In this document: positions 57,401 to 64,000 of the stretch, piece after piece
Position numbering within the stretch: the stretch's first letter is position 1
Layout of the letters: each line of letters begins with the position of its first letter
NCBI RefSeq assembly: GCF_001548675.1
Contig: NZ_CP010834.1
Location: 903,501-967,500 of the forward strand
Reading direction: 5' to 3'
Source: Methanobrevibacter sp. YE315
GTDB taxonomy: Archaea > Methanobacteriota > Methanobacteria > Methanobacteriales > Methanobacteriaceae
DNA length: 64,000 nucleotides
The notes under the pieces: model-generated
Databases searched by the model: none
What the model saw: the letters and a program-made list of their open reading frames with translations, nothing else
What the model was told of the DNA's origin: nothing
Program-made: the position numbers and the translations under genes

Positions 57401-60400
57401 CTGAAAGCGATGAAGAGGAAGCTACATCCCTTGATATGGAAAGTATCCTTCATTTATGTAAACTTTCATTCCCTGTAAAAATGCTCAAATGGCACTACCG
57501 TAGCCGCCACGAATCATTGATTACAGTTTCAAACAGGGAATTTTATGATGATGACTTATTGGTTTACCCTTCACCTTCACACAATGACCCTGAACTAGGT
57601 TTGAAGTTCCATTATAACCCGAACACTGCATATCACAGAGGTTCATCATCTGCAAATCCGCTGGAAGCGCAAGATGTTGCAGATGAAATATTCAACCACT
57701 TTGAAAAGTATGGGGATACTAAAAGTTTGGGTGTCGGAACATTTTCCGTTGCACAGAAAAATGCAATCCTTGAAGCACTGGAAGTAAAACGTAAGGAAAG
57801 ACCTGAATTCGAACCGTTATTCTCAGAAAATAAGGAAGAACGTTTCTTCGTTAAAAACCTTGAAACAATCCAAGGGGATGAAAGGGATGTCATTCTTATC
57901 AGTGTAGGGTACGGTTATGATGAAGACAGAAAAATGTCACTTAACTTCGGTCCGCTAAACCAAGACGGTGGTGAAAGAAGGCTGAACGTATTGATCACAC
58001 GTGCAAGGGAAAAATGTGTGGTATTTTCAAACTTTAAGGCTTATGACATGAAACTGACAGCCAATCCTCCTTATGGTGTGAAATCCTTAAGGGAATTTTT
58101 GGAATATGCTGAAAACCTGACTTTAGGGACCCAACAAGGAGAAGCATATACTCAAGAACCGTTTGAAGATGCAATTGCCAGCTTTTTGGAAGAAAACGGA
58201 TATACCGTTGACAGACAAATAGGATGTGCTGGATTTAGAGTGGACTTGGCTATAGTCGATGATGAAAATCCTGGAAAATACATTCTGGGCATAACAACTG
58301 ATGGAAAGATGTATTCATCAAGCAAAGTAGCCCGTGACAGGGACAGACTGCGTGAACAGGTGCTCACAGGATTAGGCTGGAAACTTTATCACTTATGGTC
58401 TACCGATTGGTATAGAAACAGGGATTTGGGACGTAAAAAGCTCCTGGATTCTGTTGAAAAATCCATTCGAAAAACCCGTGCAGAAGAAAAACGCAGGTCC
58501 GAAGAGGAAAAAGCGCTGGCAGAAAAAAGAAGATTGGAAGCTGAGAAAAAAGCTGAAGAATTGCGCATAGCCCGTGAAAGAGAAGAAGCTGAAAGAAAAA
58601 TGAAAGAAGAAGATTCTTCAGATGATATAAACATTGAAGATATCGGTCCTGCCAGCTTTGTTGAAGTTGAAAAGCCGGATGAGGACATACTTGAAAAACC
58701 AATTGATGTAAGTGAAATAGATCCATCAGAATTCTTTGAAGATGAGCCTAAAGGTTCCATTAATGAAGACAATATATCTAAGGAAAGTCCTTCTGAGTTC
58801 GTAAATGTTGGAAGTGAAGACACTAAGGAGGAATATAAGGAAGACCCTTCCGAATTTGTCAATGCAGAGCCTGCAAGCGATGAGGTTAAATTTGAAGAAG
58901 ATTCCTCACAATTTGTAGAAAACCCTGATGATGAAGACATTGTCAATGAAGATGTCAAAACACCAACTTCCGAAGAGCATATAACTTCTGAAAGTGAAGA
59001 TGAGTTTGAAGGTATTGTCAAAGATGATGCCAAAACACCAACTTCCGAAGAGCCTATATCTTCTGAAAGCGAAGAAGATGTTGTAGACATTGATTCTGAA
59101 GTTTGGGAATCAGATGAGGGTGTATCTCCTGAAGACAACGCTGAAGTTTGGGAAAATGAAAAGGACTATGCTGATGAAAACAATGATTCAATATCAAAAC
59201 TCATTAGTGACAAATTTAAATCAATCTTGAAATCCGTTGAAGAAGATGAAAACGAAGAAAAAGCTTCATTCTTCTCAGGACTCAAATTCACTAAGGACTT
59301 AGGTAAAAATTCAGATTTAAATCAGGATATTACTCAGACAGTCGATGATATTGATGTTGATGATGTAATCACACCTGAACCTATTGACGATGAGGAAATC
59401 GAAATTGAAAAACCTGATGATGAATATGAACCTCCAAAATCCAAAGTAAAATTCACAAGTAAAATGGATTTGGATTCCGATGATTTATCCGATGAAAGCC
59501 CTGAAAATAAAAATGTAAATGATGATTATATTGATGTAGAGCCTGAAGAGGCAGTTGAAGAAACTCCTAAAAAATCCAAATCTAAGAAAAAAGAACAGGA
59601 ACCAATAATCGAAGAGGAAAAAGTTGATTTGGGTTCTGATGATGATTATATCTATGTTGACCACAGTCATGATGACGAGCGCGTTTTGGATGATGAAACT
59701 GATTTCGCTTTCGATGAGAAAATCGACTTTGTCAGTGATGATGAAGTTGGCTCTGTTGAAGAGGAAAAAGTTGATTTGGGTTCTGATGTGAAAGCTGACT
59801 TTGTTGAAGAGGAAAAAGTTGATTTGGGTTCTGATGTGAAAGCTGACTTTGTTGAAGAGGAAAAAGTTGATTTGGGTTCTGATGATGATTACATTTATGT
59901 TGACCACAGTCATGATGATGAGCATGTTTTAGATGATGAAGAACCTGTAGAACAGGAATTTAATGATGATTCAACAAAAGAAAATGTTGAAATGGAAATT
60001 GATGAAAAACCGCAAGCCCACAGACACAAACCTAATAGAACCGGCTTTGTCAAGTCATTTATTTCTGATGTTGTTGCCGGTGAATCCAAGCTTGAAAAAG
60101 AAGAAGTCGAAACAGTTAGAGGTGAAGTAATGCAGGAAGATGAAATTCCGATATATAAACCTGCACCGAATGACGATTCTGTCGTTGAAGCTGAAATCGT
60201 CAATGGTGAAGAGGAACTGAATGCCCTCAATGATAATTTGCCTGACTGGGATAATGATGATGACCTTGAAAGGCCAGCTCCTAAAATGGATTATACAGAA
60301 GATGAGGAGCTGAATATTTTCACAGACAAAGATCTTGATTTAGGCAATGAAATCCATGATGAAGCTATGGACATTGTTGATAAGGCAATGAAGGACTTTA

Positions 60401-61770
60401 TAGATGAAGTATTCGAAAATGAGGATTTGATTAAAGAAGTTTCAAATGCCGAAAATGTCAATAAGAAATCTAAAGAACCAGTGTTTGGAAGAGAAATCTC
60501 ACCTGACGTTTATGATGAATTCGATAGGCCTAAGGTCAAAGAAGATGCCTATGAAGAGGAAGTTTATGATTTTAACAATGATTATCGTGAATCTGAAATT
60601 AAAGATGATATTTCCTATGAAGCCGAGGAGTTTGTTGAGGTTGAACCTGAAATAACTGAAGAAGAGCAAAGCCCTAAAGATGAAATCGGTGATGGGGTCA
60701 CATATTACCAAGGGTCAAATGATGCTACAAGCAAACTCAAAAAGAATAATTTCTACTATGAAGATGAAAACAGGCCTAGATCTGTCAGGGAATCCATTAA
60801 AGGATTTAAAAAGGACATGCAGTATATCAACAAGTCCTTAAAGGAAATTGAAAACCCGACACAAATAGATTATGTTTCTGTTGTCGATAGGACAGAGGAA
60901 TATGACCCTAATGATTATCTGTCAAGACCAAGTGATGATGACTCAGATAAAATCATCGAAATGGAAGAAGGATTAACATTTGCAGAAAAAGAAGAGCAGA
61001 GAATTAAAAAAGAAATGCAAAGGGAAGCGCTTGAAAAAGAAATAGCCAGTGATGAACATGTAATGGTTCCAGTTCATGAACGTGAAAGAAGAGAGGAGCT
61101 TAAAGACCGGGCTTTGGAAGATATTATTTTAAGCGCAAATGAAGATTATAAGGAAATTGAAAAGGAAAGGCATAGACAGGACAATCAGCTTAAGGCATTC
61201 GATGACCAAAAGCTTCCGGGCAAAAGAAAAATGGAAGATGAGATTATAGATTATGTTGAAGTTAATGACATCGGCTTGCACTCACAGGATGACTTATATA
61301 ACAGGCCTATTGGAGATGTGGCCAAATCAGTCAATGATATTGTCGATGTTGAAGGGCCTATTCATGTCAGTGAAGTAACAAGAAGAATCAAGGACAGCTG
61401 TGACATTAAGAGGGCAGGATCCAATTTGAAAAAACGTGTAAACTTGGCTATCGATGAAGCGGAAAAATCCGGTGACATCATAAGGATTGGAGATTTCCTA
61501 TATGACGCTTCAAACAACAATATTGTTATCAGAAAAAGGGATAAGCCGAACATCGATTTGATTTCCGATGAGGAAATTGCCAAAAATATAGAAACCGTCA
61601 TTATCCATAAGCCTAATTTGACTACCAAACAGGTTGCTAAAGAGACTTCACGTAATTTCGGATTTAAATCAACATCTAAAAAGACTGCAACAAGAATAAC
61701 CAGTGTTTTGGATTTGATGATTGCAAACAATAAAGTGAAAATTGAAAATGATATTGTTGAGCTTAAATAG
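54433..61770 (+). CDS. DUF4011-helicase-Vsr-like-DUF3320 protein (Hhe-like)
   Basis: A 2,445-residue cytosolic protein. DUF4011 occupies about 10-290. A superfamily 1 helicase follows: Walker A GPPGTGKSQT (from G314), Walker B FDEAS (near 949), GDTQQLPPTS, WHYRSRHESL and arginine-finger motif LNVLITRAR (near 1184). A Vsr/MTES_1575-like nuclease fold (1240-1345) has VDLAIVD and YHLWSTDWYRN. An acidic, repetitive linker runs from 1345 to about 2200. DUF3320 (about 2290-2345) and a winged-helix-like end (to 2445) close it. I recall this domain order as the Hhe antiviral system. In the nuclease the segment GITTDGKMY has Thr where I expect Glu (GIECDG). uvrC begins 8 nt after the stop. Confidence 0.9.
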   Translation: MLNKSDNIIEREFKNLRKELLDLTLRNQLLNFKSRAKTLTIVNQSPTNLFQTLVLQENKMYFVANKKDKKEDKSSVWDHIPFDLSMFSEGDKKLATDLTPKELQKRLYYINNQAKTMLQEQGYNILYLAIGFLEWKDKSKPRQKNNAPLVLIPVSMERKKVGESFNLEWTGEDIQTNISLKAKLLEAGIELPNFEFKRYGEVIDHYIASVRRAVSRMEGWDVNSNVALGFFSFTKFVMYNDLNPDAWAENVDLTKNELIQAIFNPAKNDQEAFREEDIDSRLEYQNMYQVLDADSSQIAAIQDVKAGRNLVVEGPPGTGKSQTIVNLIAELLAEGKSVLFVSEKMAALDVVKDRLTAVGLGKFVLELHSHKTRRKKFLKDLQKATNVRAQEPLNIDQTIRKLETLRRQLDDYSQIIHKPVFAVNLSAFQLYGMKESADDHFATKGMIMPLVRFENPESVSLKDLDDMKIALENLAELYQTISKENPWSKCAPKSLLPADLREIEMLINDTLFALDNFLVERGRVYDIYGIKQPNTLNEFQNSLSAFEIIKSQNAELIDGSIIKSGAWNTNNDDAYKLIYELEKYQKYSGALTKFNQSIFQADIDRLIYELRNISHKKFRFFNNKQHIELVERYYAVPVPGSVDEIIRDLQEAKAVIKIRKNLEANEALGKKYYGGYWHLNANVNDLKAIAKWMSEFTALVREGTFSENTIDLMSKDLFDIKPERDLAEYIDSGEEFVRVLSKLKDKLNPRSKLIFKRETGDVPFEAWQEQLYNWRGQLSSLHLWSQYLNTKNALKTSNAKMFVDSIEKRNIKKEDIEALVEGNFADSLLNILFVENHELATFVGELHENRIREFKDLDKKILVLNRKRIFQKLNSNIPKIFGGTENPQAKILAGEFTRKSGHMPVRKLLEKAGGMIKQIKPCFMMSPLSIAQYLDPTNEELQFDVVIFDEASQVKPEDALGAFMRGKTAVVMGDTQQLPPTSFFDQMSDAESDEEEATSLDMESILHLCKLSFPVKMLKWHYRSRHESLITVSNREFYDDDLLVYPSPSHNDPELGLKFHYNPNTAYHRGSSSANPLEAQDVADEIFNHFEKYGDTKSLGVGTFSVAQKNAILEALEVKRKERPEFEPLFSENKEERFFVKNLETIQGDERDVILISVGYGYDEDRKMSLNFGPLNQDGGERRLNVLITRAREKCVVFSNFKAYDMKLTANPPYGVKSLREFLEYAENLTLGTQQGEAYTQEPFEDAIASFLEENGYTVDRQIGCAGFRVDLAIVDDENPGKYILGITTDGKMYSSSKVARDRDRLREQVLTGLGWKLYHLWSTDWYRNRDLGRKKLLDSVEKSIRKTRAEEKRRSEEEKALAEKRRLEAEKKAEELRIAREREEAERKMKEEDSSDDINIEDIGPASFVEVEKPDEDILEKPIDVSEIDPSEFFEDEPKGSINEDNISKESPSEFVNVGSEDTKEEYKEDPSEFVNAEPASDEVKFEEDSSQFVENPDDEDIVNEDVKTPTSEEHITSESEDEFEGIVKDDAKTPTSEEPISSESEEDVVDIDSEVWESDEGVSPEDNAEVWENEKDYADENNDSISKLISDKFKSILKSVEEDENEEKASFFSGLKFTKDLGKNSDLNQDITQTVDDIDVDDVITPEPIDDEEIEIEKPDDEYEPPKSKVKFTSKMDLDSDDLSDESPENKNVNDDYIDVEPEEAVEETPKKSKSKKKEQEPIIEEEKVDLGSDDDYIYVDHSHDDERVLDDETDFAFDEKIDFVSDDEVGSVEEEKVDLGSDVKADFVEEEKVDLGSDVKADFVEEEKVDLGSDDDYIYVDHSHDDEHVLDDEEPVEQEFNDDSTKENVEMEIDEKPQAHRHKPNRTGFVKSFISDVVAGESKLEKEEVETVRGEVMQEDEIPIYKPAPNDDSVVEAEIVNGEEELNALNDNLPDWDNDDDLERPAPKMDYTEDEELNIFTDKDLDLGNEIHDEAMDIVDKAMKDFIDEVFENEDLIKEVSNAENVNKKSKEPVFGREISPDVYDEFDRPKVKEDAYEEEVYDFNNDYRESEIKDDISYEAEEFVEVEPEITEEEQSPKDEIGDGVTYYQGSNDATSKLKKNNFYYEDENRPRSVRESIKGFKKDMQYINKSLKEIENPTQIDYVSVVDRTEEYDPNDYLSRPSDDDSDKIIEMEEGLTFAEKEEQRIKKEMQREALEKEIASDEHVMVPVHERERREELKDRALEDIILSANEDYKEIEKERHRQDNQLKAFDDQKLPGKRKMEDEIIDYVEVNDIGLHSQDDLYNRPIGDVAKSVNDIVDVEGPIHVSEVTRRIKDSCDIKRAGSNLKKRVNLAIDEAEKSGDIIRIGDFLYDASNNNIVIRKRDKPNIDLISDEEIAKNIETVIIHKPNLTTKQVAKETSRNFGFKSTSKKTATRITSVLDLMIANNKVKIENDIVELK
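59755..59883 (+). repeat. 48-bp tandem repeats in acidic linker
   Basis: Two full copies and a partial third of a 48-bp unit encode VEEEKVDLGSDVKADF. They sit between two longer copies of a block containing DDDYIYVDHSHDDE (about 59616-59695 and 59856-59940). DNA identity is high, so the linker has expanded recently. Confidence 0.85.
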
Positions 61771-61778
61771 GTTTTTCC

Positions 61779-63530
61779 ATGTCAACTAAAGTTAAATCCC
61801 CAGACAATCTGCCGAATAAGCCTGGCGTTTATATAATGCGTGATGCTACAGACACCATTATCTACATCGGAAAGGCAAAGAATCTTATTAAGAGGGTCAA
61901 ATCTTATTTTAGGGAAAAGCTTGACAGACCTAAAACTCAAATTTTGATGAGTCATTTTGATAGCTTAGAGTATATAGTGACAAATTCAGAAAAGGAAGCG
62001 CTTATTTTAGAGGCCACTTTAATCAAAAAGCATCGTCCAAGATATAATGTCCAGCTGAAGGATGATAAGAGATATCCTTATGTCAAAATCACTGACGAGG
62101 AATTTCCAAGGCTGGTCATTACAAGAAACGTTACAAAAAACGGTGTTTATTTCGGTCCGTTTACTGATGCTGGTTCTGTAAAGCAGACAGTCAAATTCCT
62201 GAAGTCATTATTCAAGATAAGAACTTGCCGCAATATGAACGGCCCTTGCCTGAACTCCCAGATTGATTTATGCTATGCTCCATGTGATGGCAGGATAACC
62301 AAGGAGGAATATTCGAAGATAATAAATAAAATCGATCTGTTTTTCCAGGGTAAATATTCAACCATTGTAAAGAATCTTAAAAGGGAAATGATGCAAGCCG
62401 CTGAAAATGAGGAATTTGAAAAGGCGGCTGTAATTAGAGATCAGATTTCTTCAATTGAAGAGATTATGGAAAAGCAGTTCGTTGATTTGGCCGATGATGA
62501 TTTGGACCAGGATGTAATAGCTATTGCTCCAAGCAAGGATGAGGTCGTGGTCATTATAATGCCGATTCGAAACGGAAAGATTGTCGGGCGTGATGACTTT
62601 TTGATGAGCGGTGCTCAATATGAGTCATCTTCTGAAATCATGTTCGCTTTTATTCAGCAGTATTATGGTTATAATAGGCATATTCCAAAACAGATTCTCT
62701 TGGATGAGGACATTGATGAAAAGGAATTGCTTGAGGAATGGTTAAGTGATTTGAGGGGAAATAAGGTAAAGATTAAGGTTCCTCAAAAGGGTGTTAAGTT
62801 AAGGCTTGTTAAGATGGCAAAGAAAAATGCCGAAATAATCAAGCATCAAAAGAAAAAGATGGAAAGTTCATTGATAGAGCTTAAAAAATACCTTAAACTC
62901 GAAAAATTGCCCCGTGTAATTGAAGGATACGATATCAGTAACATTTCAGGCAAGTTTGCAGTAGGTTCTAAAGTGTCGTTCAAGGACGGCAAACCGGACA
63001 AGAAAAAGTATAAGCATTTCAGGATGGAAACTCCCGGACCAAACGATTTTGCGATGATGGAGGAATTGCTGACCCGCAGATTAAAAATGATTGACTCAGA
63101 TCCCGAACCTGACTTGATAGTGATTGATGGTGGTAAGGGACAGCTTGGCATGGCATGTGGTGTTTTGGAAAAACTCAATTTGACTCATATTCCAATCATT
63201 GGTCTTGCAAAGGAGTTTGAAGAAATATATCTTCCAAACACTAAACGTCCAATAATTATTCCTAAAAACAACAAGGCACTACATTTGCTTCAGCAAGTCA
63301 GGGACGAATCTCACCGTTTTGCAATAACATATCACAGAAAACTCCGTAGTAAGGATATACAATCCTCTTCTCTTGATGATATCGTTGGGATTGGTAAAAA
63401 AAGGAAAATTAATTTATTAAAAGCTTTTGGAAGCATAGATAATATAAAACAAGCCTCAATAGAGGATTTAGCTAAAATAAATGGCATGAATCAAAAAACG
63501 GCTGAAAATGTCTATAATTATTATCACTAA
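61779..63530 (+). CDS. uvrC: Excinuclease ABC subunit C
   Basis: The dual-incision nuclease of nucleotide excision repair, 583 residues. The N-terminal GIY-YIG domain is intact (PGVYIMRD, IIYIGKAKN, and catalytic residues up to about 95). The Cys-rich segment CRNMNGPCLN, a UVR domain EFEKAAVIRDQI for UvrB binding (about 210-230), the RNase H-like nuclease with EGYDISNISG (near 385), and two helix-hairpin-helix motifs at the C-terminus follow. Mesophilic methanogens acquired UvrABC from bacteria. It is probably translated from the same transcript as the large helicase gene 8 nt upstream. Confidence 0.95.
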   Translation: MSTKVKSPDNLPNKPGVYIMRDATDTIIYIGKAKNLIKRVKSYFREKLDRPKTQILMSHFDSLEYIVTNSEKEALILEATLIKKHRPRYNVQLKDDKRYPYVKITDEEFPRLVITRNVTKNGVYFGPFTDAGSVKQTVKFLKSLFKIRTCRNMNGPCLNSQIDLCYAPCDGRITKEEYSKIINKIDLFFQGKYSTIVKNLKREMMQAAENEEFEKAAVIRDQISSIEEIMEKQFVDLADDDLDQDVIAIAPSKDEVVVIIMPIRNGKIVGRDDFLMSGAQYESSSEIMFAFIQQYYGYNRHIPKQILLDEDIDEKELLEEWLSDLRGNKVKIKVPQKGVKLRLVKMAKKNAEIIKHQKKKMESSLIELKKYLKLEKLPRVIEGYDISNISGKFAVGSKVSFKDGKPDKKKYKHFRMETPGPNDFAMMEELLTRRLKMIDSDPEPDLIVIDGGKGQLGMACGVLEKLNLTHIPIIGLAKEFEEIYLPNTKRPIIIPKNNKALHLLQQVRDESHRFAITYHRKLRSKDIQSSSLDDIVGIGKKRKINLLKAFGSIDNIKQASIEDLAKINGMNQKTAENVYNYYH

Positions 63531-63631
63531 TTTTTTATCATTTTTTTTAAAAAACAGATGATTTTCCATTAAGTTTAAATATAAGTATTTTTATAAAGTT
63601 TTTATAAGTAAATTGGAATAGGTAAATATTT

Positions 63632-64000
63632 ATGGTTAGATGTCCGAGGTGTGGATATGATAATCCGTCCACAGCCGTATATTGTAATAACTGTGCATAT
63701 CTCCTTGTAGACCATGGCGGAAAAACAATAAATAATACAAGAAGGACTCCTCGTTGGAATATGGGCACAGCTAGAAAAATTGTTATCGTTTTGGGAATTA
63801 TTATTATAGCACTGTTGTTGTTTTCTTTTATTTATAATTTTAACCAGCCGTCTTATGATGAAAATCTGAATGTCATCACTGATAATGGAACCGTTCATAA
63901 ATCTGCAGCATATCCTTATCGTGCCGTGATTCAATATAACGGTAGTTGGTATGCTCAAATGGGCAATCCATCTTATCTTGTATCAGAATCAGGTGAAGGT
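63632..64000 (+). CDS. Zinc-ribbon membrane protein, 3' end outside window
   Basis: The first 123 residues are visible. An N-terminal zinc ribbon (CPRCGYDNPSTAVYCNNC, residues 4-21) is followed by a transmembrane segment near 52-72 (IVIVLGIIIIALLLFSFIY) and an extracellular part with YNGSWYAQMGNPSY. Such zinc-ribbon plus membrane-helix proteins are common in Methanobrevibacter; the extracellular domain may bind a ligand or wall polymer. The ATG has an AGGT 8 nt upstream. It is partial at the window edge. Confidence 0.85.
   Translation, partial: MVRCPRCGYDNPSTAVYCNNCAYLLVDHGGKTINNTRRTPRWNMGTARKIVIVLGIIIIALLLFSFIYNFNQPSYDENLNVITDNGTVHKSAAYPYRAVIQYNGSWYAQMGNPSYLVSESGEG

Noticed and set aside
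58389-59138. Minus-strand frame of 249 codons inside the helicase gene
   Set aside because: It is Ser-rich because it is the antisense of the acidic linker; there is no ribosome binding site or domain.

Overview
The window comes from an AT-rich methanogenic archaeon, almost certainly Methanobrevibacter or a close relative. Archaeal marker genes are present: ribosomal protein L37Ae, RNA polymerase subunit P, prefoldin beta, a KEOPS Pcc1 subunit, a Brix-domain protein, deoxyhypusine synthase, archaeal riboflavin synthase and the methanofuran enzyme MfnB. Very large secreted adhesin-like proteins built from beta-helix and Ig-like repeats are typical of this genus. Promoters look like archaeal TATA boxes, and ribosome binding sites are of the GGTGA or GGAGG type.

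Region 1 (1-25 kb) is a surface-protein island of four same-strand adhesin-like genes, the first cut by the window edge. Beta-helix modules are followed by long arrays of about 87-residue Ig-like domains. Several arrays are near identical at DNA level, so they expanded or were homogenised recently. The 747-residue protein has a C-terminal membrane anchor; the complete giants show none. None of the three complete genes has an ATG start.

Region 2 (25-31.6 kb) starts with a DUF371 gene and tRNA-Leu(GAG). A sugar-nucleotide operon follows (galU, an NAD-dependent epimerase, a GT2 glycosyltransferase) with an Fe-S aldo/keto reductase. Next is a compact peptide-modification cassette: a 69-residue Cys-rich peptide, a radical SAM/SPASM enzyme 2 nt downstream, and a 41-residue four-cysteine ORF. 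A triplicated promoter-like repeat then precedes a heavy-metal P-type ATPase.

Region 3 (33.6-46.8 kb) is mostly metabolic: HisG, an HTH-CBS regulator, deoxyhypusine synthase, pyrF, the CbiMNQO cobalt transporter, a five-gene operon (ribC, GT2, DUF2304 and a LutA/LutB-like Fe-S pair), mfnB and guaB.

Region 4 (47-49 kb) is an archaeal information-processing operon: rpl37Ae, rpoP, Brix, pcc1, pfdB, DUF3194. A 590-bp gap after it holds two candidate structured RNAs, one exposing anti-Shine-Dalgarno sequence.

Region 5 (49.5-64 kb) has a HisA/HisF-like protein, a multi-pass membrane protein, a small membrane protein, a CDF metal exporter, a PfkB-type kinase and a 2,445-residue DUF4011-helicase-Vsr-like-DUF3320 protein. 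That last protein resembles the Hhe antiviral architecture, carries a huge acidic insert and lies 8 nt upstream of uvrC. A partial zinc-ribbon membrane protein ends the window.

The best candidates for unusual biology are the Cys-rich peptide/radical SAM cassette, the helicase-uvrC pair, the AATACT/AGTATT operator family and the 49-kb RNA region.
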